Shown here piece by piece: positions 1 to 10,947 of a stretch of DNA of 64,000 bases. The notes under the pieces were generated by a model. The model was not told the origin of the DNA. It did no database searches and saw nothing but the letters and a program-made list of their open reading frames with translations. Every line of letters starts with the position of its first letter. The stretch's first letter is position 1. The DNA is from Carboxylicivirga caseinilyticus (GTDB taxonomy: Bacteria; Bacteroidota; Bacteroidia; Bacteroidales; Marinilabiliaceae). Made by a program: the position numbers and the translations under genes. Location: the NCBI GenBank assembly GCA_025499705.1, contig JAFMVE010000019.1, positions 1 through 64,000 of the forward strand, written 5' to 3'.

Positions 1-56
1 GTAAGAGAGGTGCTTACGAAATACGATTACAAAAATGTCAAAGAACTTAAAAATAA

Positions 57-1766
57 ACAATTAATAATCAGTGGGTTTTAAGCGCCCACCAATGGTCGAC
101 AGATTTAACCAATATTCATCAGGAATTAAAACTTTGGGATGGTAGAATTGAAAGTCAGTTTAAACTGGAAGGAGAAGAGGTAAATGTAGTAACTGCCTCT
201 CATCCAGCAAAAGATATGATAGAAGCACAAATCTCATCTTCATTAATAATACAGCATCAATTAAAAATAAGCCTCCGTTTTCCATATGCAACCGGTAATC
301 ATGCCGATGATGCAACTGACTGGGATCATCCGGAGAAACATACAACCACTATTTATGATTCAGACAGTCATTTTTGTATTCTAAAAAGAGTACTTGATGG
401 TGATACTTATTTTGTTAATATTCAGTGGAAAGGAGATGCAGAGGTTAAGGAAAAAGAGGCGCATTATTTTATATTAGAACCTCAGGGTGATCAGTTTAAA
501 TTTACTTGTTCTTTTTCTAAAGAGGCTCCTAAAAAAGAAAATGCAATAATGGATGATGTCATCACTCTGGCATCAGACTATTGGCAAAATTTTTGGAAAA
601 ATGGTGGAGCCATTGATTTTTCGCAATGTACAGATTCAAGAGCATCAGAATTGGAAAGAAGGATTATTCTATCACAGTATTTAATGGCAATTCAATGTGC
701 GGGTGATCTGCCACCACAGGAAACCGGATTAACCTACAACAGTTGGTATGGTAAGTTTCATTTGGAAATGCATTGGTGGCATGCCGTTCATTTTGCCCTT
801 TGGAATCGAACAGAATTGCTTGAAAGAAGCCTGGATTGGTACAATAAGGCTTATGACAATGCAAAATCGATAGCTAAACGACAAGGTTTTGATGGTGTGA
901 GATGGATGAAAATGACAGATCCATCTTCAATAGAGGCTCCTTCTGGTGTTGGATCGTTTCTAATATGGCAGCAACCACACTTTATTTATTTTGCCGAGTT
1001 GGTATATCGAAGTAATCCATCTGATGAAGTGCTCAATAAATATAAGGATCTTGTGCAGGCAACAGCTGAGTTTATGTATTCATTTGCTGATTACGATAGT
1101 ATCAATAACCGATATATTTTGCAGGGAATAATTCCGGCTCAGGAAACATTGCGAGCCAATGAAACGGTTAATCCACCTTTTGAACTGGCTTATTGGCACT
1201 GGGGATTAGAAGTGGCTCAAAAATGGCTGGAAAGGTCGGGAAAGGAAAGAAATAAAGAGTGGGATGAATTAATCAATAAACTCTCACCCTTAAAAGAATT
1301 GGATGGATTGTATCTTGCTTCCGAAGATGCTGTTGATACCTATAAAGACGTTCGTTTTACTTCAGATCATCCGGCAGTGCTTGGAGCTTTGGGTATTCTT
1401 CCCAAAAGCAATCTGGTTGATGATGAATTAATGAAGAATACATTAGACTGGATCTTGAAAAACTGGAACTGGGATCATACCTGGGGATGGGATTATCCGA
1501 TGACAGCCATGTGTGCTGCACGTTTGGGTCAACCTGAAAAAGCCGTAGATGCTTTACTGATGAATAAACGAACCAATACTTACTTGGTTAATGGTCATAA
1601 TTATCAGGATGATCGTTTACGTGTTTATTTACCAGGAAACGGTGGTTTATTAATAGCAGTTGCAATGATGTGTGCAGGCTGGGATGGAAATAAAGTTGAA
1701 ATACCTGGTTTCCCAAAAGACAGCACCTGGAATGTAGTTTGGGAAGATTTAGCAGTATTGCCTTAA
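57..1766 (+). CDS. Six-hairpin glycosidase-like protein, 5' end cut and probably frameshifted
   Basis: The protein resembles a Bacteroidota family of (alpha/alpha)6-barrel proteins related to glycoside hydrolases; the substrate is not known. Recognisable pieces are a beta-rich N-terminal part (HQELKLWDGRIESQF, then ISLRFPYATGNH) and barrel helices around residue 170-200 counted from the ATG at 216 (SWYGKFHLEMHWWHAVHFAL), plus GSFLIWQQPHFIY and WNWDHTWGWDYPM further on. The frame is open from 57, just after a stop at 54-56. The first ATG, at 216, lies inside conserved sequence, so it is not the natural start. The first 81 bases are open in another frame and end at a TAA at 79-81, which suggests a frameshift between 57 and 81 or a short deletion. 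No signal peptide can be judged because the true N-terminus is outside the window. Confidence 0.7.
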   Translation, partial: TINNQWVLSAHQWSTDLTNIHQELKLWDGRIESQFKLEGEEVNVVTASHPAKDMIEAQISSSLIIQHQLKISLRFPYATGNHADDATDWDHPEKHTTTIYDSDSHFCILKRVLDGDTYFVNIQWKGDAEVKEKEAHYFILEPQGDQFKFTCSFSKEAPKKENAIMDDVITLASDYWQNFWKNGGAIDFSQCTDSRASELERRIILSQYLMAIQCAGDLPPQETGLTYNSWYGKFHLEMHWWHAVHFALWNRTELLERSLDWYNKAYDNAKSIAKRQGFDGVRWMKMTDPSSIEAPSGVGSFLIWQQPHFIYFAELVYRSNPSDEVLNKYKDLVQATAEFMYSFADYDSINNRYILQGIIPAQETLRANETVNPPFELAYWHWGLEVAQKWLERSGKERNKEWDELINKLSPLKELDGLYLASEDAVDTYKDVRFTSDHPAVLGALGILPKSNLVDDELMKNTLDWILKNWNWDHTWGWDYPMTAMCAARLGQPEKAVDALLMNKRTNTYLVNGHNYQDDRLRVYLPGNGGLLIAVAMMCAGWDGNKVEIPGFPKDSTWNVVWEDLAVLP

Positions 1767-1830
1767 TCGGCCTCTTTCATTGATTTAGTTTAATAAGGTA
1801 GGAATCTCATGAAGAAAAGCAATCAGTATA

Positions 1831-1855
1831 AAAGCCATCATTTGGGGATGGCTTT
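1831..1855. terminator. Hairpin between convergent genes
   Basis: AAAGCCATC (1831-1839) and GATGGCTTT (1847-1855) form a perfect 9-bp stem with a 7-nt loop. It lies between the ends of two convergent genes. There is no clean T-run on either side, so termination is inferred from position only. Confidence 0.4.
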
Positions 1856-1866
1856 AGTCGTTTATC

Positions 1867-2292
1867 TTATTCTTTCAATTTAAATTCCATTACAGTAATA
1901 TCATTCTTTGAAAAGGTTAACTTTTTGTCTTTCAGCTGATAATTAACCTCGCCGGTTAGTATGTTGAAAAACTCAACTTCAGGAACTCCATCACAATACA
2001 TTTTGGTTGCCATTAACGGCCCGAACTCTATTGAATTATCCTTAATGCTTATACTTCCTCCAAATGAATTACAACCACTGTTTCCGCCAATTTTGTTTTC
2101 TGCTTTATTAATTGTTATTACCGGAGTCTTCATCGTGAAGCCAGCCTCATTAATGGATTGCCCTTTAAAAGAGATCATTTCCCATTTATTTCCTTCTAAA
2201 AACAGTTTCGAAGCGTTACCTGTATTCTTTTGCATTGTTTTACAACTGGTAATTATTAACAAAGATAAGGTGGCAAAAAATAAATACTTCAT
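1867..2292 (-). CDS. META domain lipoprotein (HslJ-like)
   Basis: A short exported lipoprotein of 141 residues. The N-terminus is a lipoprotein signal with lipobox LIITSC, so the mature chain starts at Cys17 and is anchored in a membrane. The remainder is one META (DUF306/HslJ) domain, recognised from WEMISFKGQSI, GGNSGCNSFGG and FGPLMATKMYC. In other bacteria this domain is linked to heat or novobiocin tolerance, but the molecular role is unknown. It is a monocistronic gene convergent with the glycosidase-like gene and divergent from the next gene. Confidence 0.8.
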   Translation of the reverse strand: MKYLFFATLSLLIITSCKTMQKNTGNASKLFLEGNKWEMISFKGQSINEAGFTMKTPVITINKAENKIGGNSGCNSFGGSISIKDNSIEFGPLMATKMYCDGVPEVEFFNILTGEVNYQLKDKKLTFSKNDITVMEFKLKE

Positions 2293-2372
2293 AATCGTTT
2301 CAATTTAGATTGTTTGGCTAAATTAGACATAAAAATCGTGCCAAAATGATGGTAAGTTAAATAAATCAAAAT

Positions 2373-2912
2373 ATGGATTCAATCGATATCAAAGTAGGAA
2401 CAAGAGTAGAACATCCACGTTACGGTGAAGGTATTATTGCAAGGATAACCTTAGGTGCTTATGAGGTTTATTTTGAGCAAGGTGGTAAAATGGAAATACC
2501 TAAAACAAGCACAAATATTACGGTAATAGAAAGTCCGGAAGAGGGTAAGGGAGAAACGGTTACGGCACGTGATCTACGTAAGGCTATTGCATCAGTTTTG
2601 GATGAATATGGAACTCTTCCGGCAGAAGTAGAACTTGGAAATAAATGGATTGGAGGTAAAATTGTTATGTATCCATCAAATGAATCTCTTCAGCCAAAAG
2701 AAATTCCCATGGAGACTTTCTTTAAAAAGATTGTAATGGTGCGTGATCGTTTACGAGTATTGGAACAGAATATCAATTCTTCAGAAACACTCAATGATGA
2801 AGAAAAAGTTCATATTCAGCAGTATATAACACGAGCTTATGGTAGTTTAACCACGTTTAATGTATTGTTTGCAGATAAGGATGATTACTTTATTGGAAGT
2901 GGTAAAAAATAA
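2373..2912 (+). CDS. Conserved hypothetical protein with N-terminal Tudor/SH3-like barrel
   Basis: This 179-residue soluble protein has no signal peptide. Residues 8-50 (GTRVEHPRYGEGII, then YEVYFEQGGK) look like the small SH3/Tudor-type beta barrel found at the C-terminus of UvrD/PcrA helicases and in CarD-like proteins, which bind RNA polymerase or nucleic acid. The rest (about 65-179) is mixed alpha/beta with KWIGGKIVMYP and a helical end, and was not assigned. Related proteins occur in many Bacteroidota as hypotheticals. It stands alone before the SulP gene. A nucleic-acid or polymerase contact role is inference from the barrel only. Confidence 0.55.
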   Translation: MDSIDIKVGTRVEHPRYGEGIIARITLGAYEVYFEQGGKMEIPKTSTNITVIESPEEGKGETVTARDLRKAIASVLDEYGTLPAEVELGNKWIGGKIVMYPSNESLQPKEIPMETFFKKIVMVRDRLRVLEQNINSSETLNDEEKVHIQQYITRAYGSLTTFNVLFADKDDYFIGSGKK

Positions 2913-3014
2913 TAGATCAAATTTTATAATATTTTTTTAATTCAGAATCTGAGTTTAAAAGTGTAATTAACATCATTTAATACAAGTTGGATGACAACGA
3001 GAGCAATTTAGCTC

Positions 3015-3022
3015 TACTTTTG
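3015..3022 (+). promoter_or_regulatory. Bacteroidota -7 box
   Basis: TACTTTTG fits the TAnnTTTG -7 consensus, 19 nt before the SulP start codon. The nearest upstream TTG (2987-2989) is 25 bp away, longer than the usual 17-23 bp. Confidence 0.35.
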
Positions 3023-3040
3023 TAATCTAACTTAAACAAA

Positions 3041-4687
3041 ATGAACAAATTTTTTAAACCCAAATTCTTCTCGCTATTGCAGTCGGGTTTGGTCAAACAG
3101 AATTTCTCCAAAGATGTTCTGTCTGGTATTGTTGTAGGTATTGTTGCCCTACCACTAGCCATTGCTTTTGCTGTTGCATCTGGAGTATCACCCGAAAAAG
3201 GATTAATTACGGCTGTAGTGGCTGGATTTATTATTTCACTGCTGGGAGGGAGTCGTGTTCAGATAGGAGGTCCAACAGGAGCGTTTATTGTTATTGTATA
3301 TGGTATTTTAGAGCAATATGGTATTGATGGTTTGATTATTTCAACCATATTGGCAGGTGTCATTCTGGTTGCTTTTGGATTACTTAAATTAGGTTCGCTG
3401 CTTAAGTTTTTTCCACATCCTCTTATTGTTGGTTTTACCAGTGGAATAGCACTGGTTATTTTTTCAACGCAAATAAAAGATGCACTGGGATTGCCTATTG
3501 AAAAAGTTCCTTCTGTATTTCACGAAAAATGGTTAGTTTATTTTTCCGAGCTCTCAAATATTAATTGGATTGCACTTTTAATAACCATCATTACTATATT
3601 AATTACCGTATACTCCAGAAAAATTACCAATCGAATTCCAGGGTCTTTTTTGGCAATAATCATTATTACACCTCTTGTTTATTTTTTTGATTTAGAGGTT
3701 TCAACTATCGAATCATTCTTTGGTGATATACCCAACCGGATAAGTTTTAGTTTACCATCGGTGCAATTATCCGAAATTCATAATTATCTGGCTCCGGCTT
3801 TAACTATTGCATTGTTGGGAGGCATAGAGTCTCTTTTATCAGCAGTAGTCTCGGATGGTATGATCGGTGGGAAACATCGGTCAAACACCGAATTAATTGC
3901 TCAGGGGATTGCTAACATAGTAACTCCCTTTTTCGGGGGGATTCCTGCTACAGGTGCTATAGCACGTACAGCAACGAATGTAAAAAACGGTGGAAGAACG
4001 CCATTGGCCGGTATTATACATGCTGTTACCTTGCTATTGATAATGCTTTTTCTGGGACCGATGGCAAAACTGATTCCTATGTCATGTCTGGCAGGTATTC
4101 TTATTGTTGTTTCGTATAATATGAGTGAATGGAGATCATTTGTTGCTATTTTAAAAGGTAGTTATTTTGATATACTGATTTTACTTTCCACCTTTCTTAT
4201 CACGGTCTTTTATGATTTAACACTGGCTATTGAAGTTGGAGTTGTACTTTCTGCTATCCTTTTTATGAAACGTATGTCGGATATCAGCGAGAAACGAATT
4301 GAAAATGTGGTTGATAATGATATTATTGATGATTATTCAACTTTGCCTGAGCAGTTAAATGTTTATGAAATTAGCGGGCCTTTGTTTTTTGCATCAGCCC
4401 GAAGATATTCTGAATTAATAGAGTCAATAGGAATGAAAGGAAAAGTGTTGATTATACGTATGCGGCATGTTTCCTTTATTGATGATACCGGATTGCATAA
4501 CCTTAAAGACACTATACAAATATTAAAGAAAGAAGGAGTGAAGGTGATTCTTTCGGGTATCAATGCTGAAGTTAAAGAAGATCTGAAAAAAATGAATTTA
4601 GTTGATCTGATATCAGAAGAATATATACTTGATAATTTTAATGAGGCATTGAATACAGCCTGCACATTAATTCCTTGTAAGCATTAA
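3041..4687 (+). CDS. SulP family anion transporter with STAS domain
   Basis: An inner-membrane SLC26/SulP transporter of 548 residues, a normal family length. Residues about 25-405 are strongly hydrophobic with 10-14 membrane segments and family motifs such as GGSRVQIGGPTGAF and GGIPATGAIARTATN. Residues about 430-540 form a cytoplasmic STAS domain (YEISGPLFFASA, then MRHVSFIDDTGL). Members carry sulfate, bicarbonate, chloride or dicarboxylates; the substrate cannot be told from sequence. An exported carbonic anhydrase lies elsewhere in this window, so bicarbonate is possible but unproven. The gene is monocistronic. Confidence 0.88.
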   Translation: MNKFFKPKFFSLLQSGLVKQNFSKDVLSGIVVGIVALPLAIAFAVASGVSPEKGLITAVVAGFIISLLGGSRVQIGGPTGAFIVIVYGILEQYGIDGLIISTILAGVILVAFGLLKLGSLLKFFPHPLIVGFTSGIALVIFSTQIKDALGLPIEKVPSVFHEKWLVYFSELSNINWIALLITIITILITVYSRKITNRIPGSFLAIIIITPLVYFFDLEVSTIESFFGDIPNRISFSLPSVQLSEIHNYLAPALTIALLGGIESLLSAVVSDGMIGGKHRSNTELIAQGIANIVTPFFGGIPATGAIARTATNVKNGGRTPLAGIIHAVTLLLIMLFLGPMAKLIPMSCLAGILIVVSYNMSEWRSFVAILKGSYFDILILLSTFLITVFYDLTLAIEVGVVLSAILFMKRMSDISEKRIENVVDNDIIDDYSTLPEQLNVYEISGPLFFASARRYSELIESIGMKGKVLIIRMRHVSFIDDTGLHNLKDTIQILKKEGVKVILSGINAEVKEDLKKMNLVDLISEEYILDNFNEALNTACTLIPCKH

Positions 4688-4720
4688 CCTATTTAGCAGA
4701 TTTGATTTGCTTAAATAGGT
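4687..4720 (+). terminator. Hairpin overlapping the end of the SulP gene
   Basis: ACCTATTTAGCA (4687-4698) pairs with TGCTTAAATAGGT (4708-4720) with a one-base bulge. There is no T-run after it, so it is a weak terminator candidate. Confidence 0.35.
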
Positions 4721-4770
4721 GTGTTATCAAGAATTTTCCTTCTATTGTTAATAACTTCCGTCGGGCCGAA

Positions 4771-4801
4771 TTGGCTGGGCTGTTTGTAAATTATATATTT
4801 G
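4771..4801 (+). promoter_or_regulatory. Promoter of dnaX
   Basis: A -33 TTG at 4771-4773, a 20-bp spacer and a -7 box TATATTTG at 4794-4801 match the Bacteroidota housekeeping promoter. The start codon is 21 nt after the -7 box. Confidence 0.5.
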
Positions 4802-4822
4802 TTGGCGTAGAATTAAAGCAGA

Positions 4823-5935
4823 ATGGAATATATTGTTTCAGCAAGAAAATACAGACCTGCGACTTTTAAGTCGGTTGTTGGACAGGTTAATATAACTACT
4901 ACGCTAAAAAATGCTATTAAAAGCAATCATTTGGCACATGCTTACCTTTTTTGTGGTTCGCGTGGAGTAGGTAAAACAACCTGTGCCCGTATTTTTGCAA
5001 AAACAATTAACTGTTCAAATGTTAGCGAAGATTTTGAGGCATGCAACGTTTGTGAGTCTTGTAAGTCGTTTAACGAAAACCGCTCGTATAATATCCATGA
5101 GCTTGATGCTGCCAGTAACAACTCGGTTGATGATATTCGTAGCCTTATTGATAAGGTTCGTGTTCCTCCTCAGTTAGGATCTTATTCGGTTTATATCATC
5201 GACGAGGTTCATATGTTATCTCAGGCAGCTTTTAATGCATTTCTAAAAACACTGGAAGAGCCTCCTCGTCATGCAATTTTTGTGTTGGCCACAACTGAAA
5301 AACACAAAATTCTTCCTACCATTCTTTCACGATGCCAGATATTTGATTTTAACCGTATCACAATTGCTGATGCTGTGGGGCATTTAAAATATGTGGCTGA
5401 TAGTGAAGGCGTGAAAGTAGAAGAAGAAGGTTTGGCTGTTATTGCACAAAAGGCAGATGGAGCCATGCGTGATGCACTTTCAATCTTCGATCAGATCGTT
5501 GCTTTTTCAGGTAAGGAGATCACATACCAACAAGTAATTGAGAATCTTAATGTTCTTGATTATGACTATTACTTTAAGTTGATTGATGCCTTTTTGGCTG
5601 AAGATTACAAGCAGGCTTTATTAATTTTCAACGATATTCTGCTCAAAGGTTTCGATGCTCAACATTTTATGTCAGGATTGAATAGTCATGTTCGTGATTT
5701 ACTGATGTGTAAGGATCAATCCACTGCTACTTTGATGGAAATAGGTGAGTCGGCCAAAGAGAAGTATGTGAAGCAAGCTGCATCATGTGATGTCGATTTT
5801 CTTTATTATGCTTTAAAAGTAATTAACGAAAGTGAGCAACAATATAAGGTTGCTAAAAACAAACGACTTCATTTGGAGTTTGCTCTGATACGTCTTTCTC
5901 GTATCGAAACCGAAAAAAAAAAGAGGAATTCGTAG
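4823..5935 (+). CDS. dnaX: DNA polymerase III subunit gamma-like short product (zero frame)
   Basis: Without frameshifting, translation of dnaX ends at the TAG at 5933-5935 and gives 370 residues that finish in KKKRNS. This contains the complete ATPase module and the collar domain (helical, about 230-365) used to form the clamp-loader ring. It lacks the tau linker and the polymerase/helicase-binding part, so it would equal gamma in function. In E. coli the short form is made by the shifted frame; here the short form is the unshifted one, as in Thermus. Confidence 0.6.
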   Translation: MEYIVSARKYRPATFKSVVGQVNITTTLKNAIKSNHLAHAYLFCGSRGVGKTTCARIFAKTINCSNVSEDFEACNVCESCKSFNENRSYNIHELDAASNNSVDDIRSLIDKVRVPPQLGSYSVYIIDEVHMLSQAAFNAFLKTLEEPPRHAIFVLATTEKHKILPTILSRCQIFDFNRITIADAVGHLKYVADSEGVKVEEEGLAVIAQKADGAMRDALSIFDQIVAFSGKEITYQQVIENLNVLDYDYYFKLIDAFLAEDYKQALLIFNDILLKGFDAQHFMSGLNSHVRDLLMCKDQSTATLMEIGESAKEKYVKQAASCDVDFLYYALKVINESEQQYKVAKNKRLHLEFALIRLSRIETEKKKRNS

Positions 5936-6549
5936 ATGAAATTCCAATTATAACAGTAGGTAAATCAAAACCTCAGCCTCAAACGCAACAGAAATCAGTT
6001 GCAAAAGAAACACCTGGTAATATTAAAATACCTGCATCTCCCTCTACAGGTAAGCAAAGTTCAGGATTAAAATCTGTTTCGTTAAAAAATCTGGCTAAGA
6101 AGGTACAGCAGGCTCCTGCCTCAAGTTCTACTTTAAAGGTAGAAGAAGCTCAGGAAGAACCCATTGACATGACGTGGAATGAATTAATTTCGCAAGAAAG
6201 TGTTGATGAAATGTGGCGTAAATACTGTATGGCTGTTAAGGATCGAAACCCCCGTTTATACAGTATTGTTGATAACCATAAGCCCAACATGGTAGGTGAG
6301 CGTAAGTTACTTGTTAAGCTTAAAAACAAGCTTCAGGAAACAGAATTACAAAAGGAAAAGAGTGCGATGCTCAGTTTCTTAAAGCGTTCACTTAAAAATG
6401 CACGATTGGAACTAGATTTCGAAATATCATTTGATGAAAGTGAAGGTCCTAAAAGAGCTTATACAGTTGCCGATAAGTTTAAACTAATGCTGGAGAAAAA
6501 TCCTGATTTAATGAAGTTTAAACAGGAATTTGGTCTGGATCTGGAGTAA
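4823..6549 (+). CDS. dnaX: DNA polymerase III subunit tau (full-length dnaX product, -1 frameshift)
   Basis: Clamp-loader ATPase subunit that loads the beta clamp and, in the long form, links polymerase and helicase. The AAA+ part shows Walker A GSRGVGKT at 45-52, a zinc knuckle (C64, C74, C77, C80), Walker B DEVH at 127-130 and the SRC motif at 169-171. The zero frame stops at 5935, but the -1 frame is open without a break from the A-tract to 6549 and encodes a Pro/Gln/Ser linker plus a C-terminal domain (MTWNELISQESVDEMWRKY...). Joining them by a -1 shift at 5917-5923 gives about 575 residues, the length expected for tau in this phylum. Programmed recoding is inferred; a homopolymer sequencing error remains possible. 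Confidence 0.8.
5913..5945 (+). promoter_or_regulatory. Slippery A10 tract with downstream stem in dnaX
   Basis: Ten consecutive A (5913-5922) then G. In the zero frame the bases 5917-5923 read A AAA AAG, the same heptamer that drives -1 frameshifting in E. coli dnaX. GGAATT (5925-5930) can pair with AATTCC (5940-5945) over a 9-nt loop, starting one base after the heptamer. That spacing is shorter than usual for ribosomal frameshift stimulators, so RNA polymerase slippage on the A10 run is an equally good mechanism. No Shine-Dalgarno-like stimulator was seen upstream. Confidence 0.6.
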
Positions 6550-6742
6550 CCCAACTTCAAAAAGAAAATTAAAAGATCTTAAAGTCGATTCTTTTAATAA
6601 TATTGAGTTAAATCACCATTACTATTGAATAGATAATGTAGATTTGGTTGAATTTTTATCAAAGAATATTGATTTATATAAATACTCTAAAACAGTAGGT
6701 GTGCTTTAAGTGTTTAACTTATCGTGCATCAAAAAAGATTAA

Positions 6743-8980
<2,238 letters not shown>

Positions 8981-9000
8981 GAATTTAGAAATAATAAAAA

Positions 9001-9034
9001 AAGGCGGCTTAATTAAGTTTAAGTCGCCTTTTTT
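9001..9034 (+). terminator. Intrinsic terminator of icd
   Basis: AAGGCGGCTTAA (9001-9012) pairs with TTAAGTCGCCTT (9019-9030) with one G-U pair, loop of 6, followed by T6 at 9029-9034. Confidence 0.85.
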
Positions 9035-9095
9035 AATTGTCCTATTATTTCTGTTAAGCTAATGAGAAATCATTTAATAATGCTTAATTCATTTA

Positions 9096-9126
9096 AAAAG
9101 AAAAGGTGACACATGGCCACCTTTTT
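9096..9126. terminator. Bidirectional terminator
   Basis: AAAAGGTG (9101-9108) pairs with CACCTTTT (9118-9125). A T-run follows on the plus strand and an A-run (9096-9100) precedes it, giving a T-run on the minus strand. It serves the minus-strand 75-residue gene and backs up the icd terminator. Confidence 0.7.
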
Positions 9127-9135
9127 ATTTTTCTT

Positions 9136-9363
9136 TTAATGATTCGGATAATAACCGATCAAAGCATTTTCTGCATATAATTCAATCTTATTCGAAGCTT
9201 CCTGCACCTGAAAATCAAATCCTGGTTGGTGCTTCGCTATGAACTGATGTAATCTTTTTACCAAAAGCGTCGTTTTATTCTTACGTTTTGAAAGATAATC
9301 ATCAAGTGCAAGTAAAAAGGAAATCTGACTCTTCTTAGCAACGGGTGTAATGTACAAATTCAT
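9136..9363 (-). CDS. Small hypothetical protein, 75 residues
   Basis: Not recognised. The product is basic and soluble, with no signal peptide or membrane segment. Residues 10-45 are rich in Lys/Arg and probably helical (FLLALDDYLSKRKNK, LVKRLHQFIAKHQPG), followed by a short strand region (FDFQVQEASNKIELYAE). Codon use looks like the neighbours, and the gene ends at a well-formed terminator, which supports it being real. A nucleic-acid-binding role is conceivable from the charge, but there is no motif for it. Confidence 0.55.
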   Translation of the reverse strand: MNLYITPVAKKSQISFLLALDDYLSKRKNKTTLLVKRLHQFIAKHQPGFDFQVQEASNKIELYAENALIGYYPNH

Positions 9364-9593
9364 ACGCTTCCCTTTTTTAGTTTTTAAATGTTATTTAACC
9401 TGTTATACTAACTAATTATAAATAGGTTACATATGTGCAAACAAAATTCGTTCCATTTTTTGTGTTTTTTATCATTGTTAGTGATTTATTCATTCCAATG
9501 ACTCACTGTTAAATATTATATATCAAACATTTGAATAACTAATTTTTAATTTTTAATATTGATAAAGATTATTCCCAATAATTACCTGAAAGT

Positions 9594-10418
9594 ATGAAAG
9601 TCAGTCATCTAAATTTCATTTTTGTTGTTTTTCTCTGTTTATCACTACAGTTAAAAGCTCAACCCAAAGACATTGAAATTGCCAAGCTTTTTAAAGGAAC
9701 TAAAGGTTGTTTTGTGATCTCAAAATTTGATAATTCAGAGCATTACTATTTTAATAAAGATCAGGCTCAAGAAAGATTTTCACCTTGTTCTACGTTTAAA
9801 ATACCCAATTCACTTATTGCTCTTCAAACGGGAGTGGCAAGCGGAATTGATTATGTGATTGAATGGGATAGCATTCGTAATCCGCATGAAGCTTGGATGA
9901 ATGAAAAAGAACCATTTAAATATTGGTGTCAGAACCATACCATGAAGAGTGCATTCAAATATTCTGTTGTTTGGTATTATCAGGAGATAGCGCGAAAAAT
10001 TGGAGAAATAAGAATGCAGCAGGCAATCATATCGTTGGATTATGGTAATAAGGATATATCCAGTGCTTTAGATCGTTTTTGGTTGTGTGGTTCTCTCGAA
10101 ATTAGTGCAATTGAGCAGACTCAATTTCTGAGAAAACTATACAATGAGAAATTAGTTGATTTTTCTAAAGAAAATATTCAGAAGGTAAAAGCTATCATGT
10201 TATATGAAGAAGGTGATGATTATAAATTGTTCGGAAAAACCGGTGGAGGCAATTGTTCAGCAGATAAGGTAATTGGCTGGTATGTTGGATTTGTAGAAAC
10301 ACAAAAAGGACCCTATGTGTTTGCTATGAATATGTTAGCTGATGATTTTAAACAGTTTGATAATAACAGGAGAATTGAGACGGTAAAAGAAATACTTAAA
10401 ATATTAGGCTATATATAA
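9594..10418 (+). CDS. Class D beta-lactamase (OXA type)
   Basis: A periplasmic serine beta-lactamase of 274 residues with a cleavable signal peptide (1-22, ending LKA-Q). All class D motifs are present: STFK at 66-69 with catalytic Ser66 and the Lys69 that is carboxylated in the family, SVV at 124-126, YGN at 150-152, KTG at 215-217 and WYVG at 229-232. The spectrum cannot be read from sequence. There is no insertion sequence or integron next to it and its base use matches the neighbours, so it looks like a resident chromosomal gene. A DUF4199 membrane gene follows at 53 nt. Confidence 0.93.
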   Translation: MKVSHLNFIFVVFLCLSLQLKAQPKDIEIAKLFKGTKGCFVISKFDNSEHYYFNKDQAQERFSPCSTFKIPNSLIALQTGVASGIDYVIEWDSIRNPHEAWMNEKEPFKYWCQNHTMKSAFKYSVVWYYQEIARKIGEIRMQQAIISLDYGNKDISSALDRFWLCGSLEISAIEQTQFLRKLYNEKLVDFSKENIQKVKAIMLYEEGDDYKLFGKTGGGNCSADKVIGWYVGFVETQKGPYVFAMNMLADDFKQFDNNRRIETVKEILKILGYI

Positions 10419-10470
10419 TTGATAAGAAACTATTTGATGATAAGATTGTTTGAATCTAAAATTGGTTGTT

Positions 10471-10947
10471 ATGAGTAAATTTAGAATTGAAATTAAGTGG
10501 GCAATAACATTTTTTGCAGTAATTATACTTTGGACTGTTTTCGAGAAGATGATAGGTTTACACGATGAGCATATTGACATCCATGCTAAAATTACAAACC
10601 TGTTTGCAATACCTGCCATATTGATTTATATTTTGGCATTACTCGAGAAAAGAAGAAAGGATTTTAATGATAAGATGACATGGCTGCAAGGTTTTGTAAG
10701 TGGTTTAATTATCACTTTTATTGTGGCATTGCTGAGCCCTTTAAGCCAGGTTCTTACACATGAATATTTGTCGCCTCAGTATTTTGATAATATCATTGCT
10801 TATTCTGTAAAAAATAACCTGTCCACTCAGGTTGAGGCGGAAGGCTATTTTAATCTTACCAGTTATATTTATATGAGTGTAGTTGGAGCGTTAATGATGG
10901 GTTTTATTACTTCAGCTGTAGTAGCATTTTTTGTAAAAAAGAAATAA
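10471..10947 (+). CDS. DUF4199 domain membrane protein
   Basis: A small integral membrane protein of 158 residues with four hydrophobic segments (about 8-26, 41-60, 75-95 and 130-152) and a Lys-rich end. The pattern matches DUF4199, common in Bacteroidota and of unknown function. I chose the ATG at 10471 rather than an in-frame TTG at 10450 because MSKFRIEIKWA is the usual family start. Its stop codon (10945-10947) directly abuts the stop codon of the convergent phosphatase gene. Confidence 0.75.
   Translation: MSKFRIEIKWAITFFAVIILWTVFEKMIGLHDEHIDIHAKITNLFAIPAILIYILALLEKRRKDFNDKMTWLQGFVSGLIITFIVALLSPLSQVLTHEYLSPQYFDNIIAYSVKNNLSTQVEAEGYFNLTSYIYMSVVGALMMGFITSAVVAFFVKKK

Noticed and set aside
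1961..2308. Plus-strand frame over the META lipoprotein gene
   Set aside because: It is the antisense shadow of a gene with a clear lipobox and domain, and has no plausible protein features.
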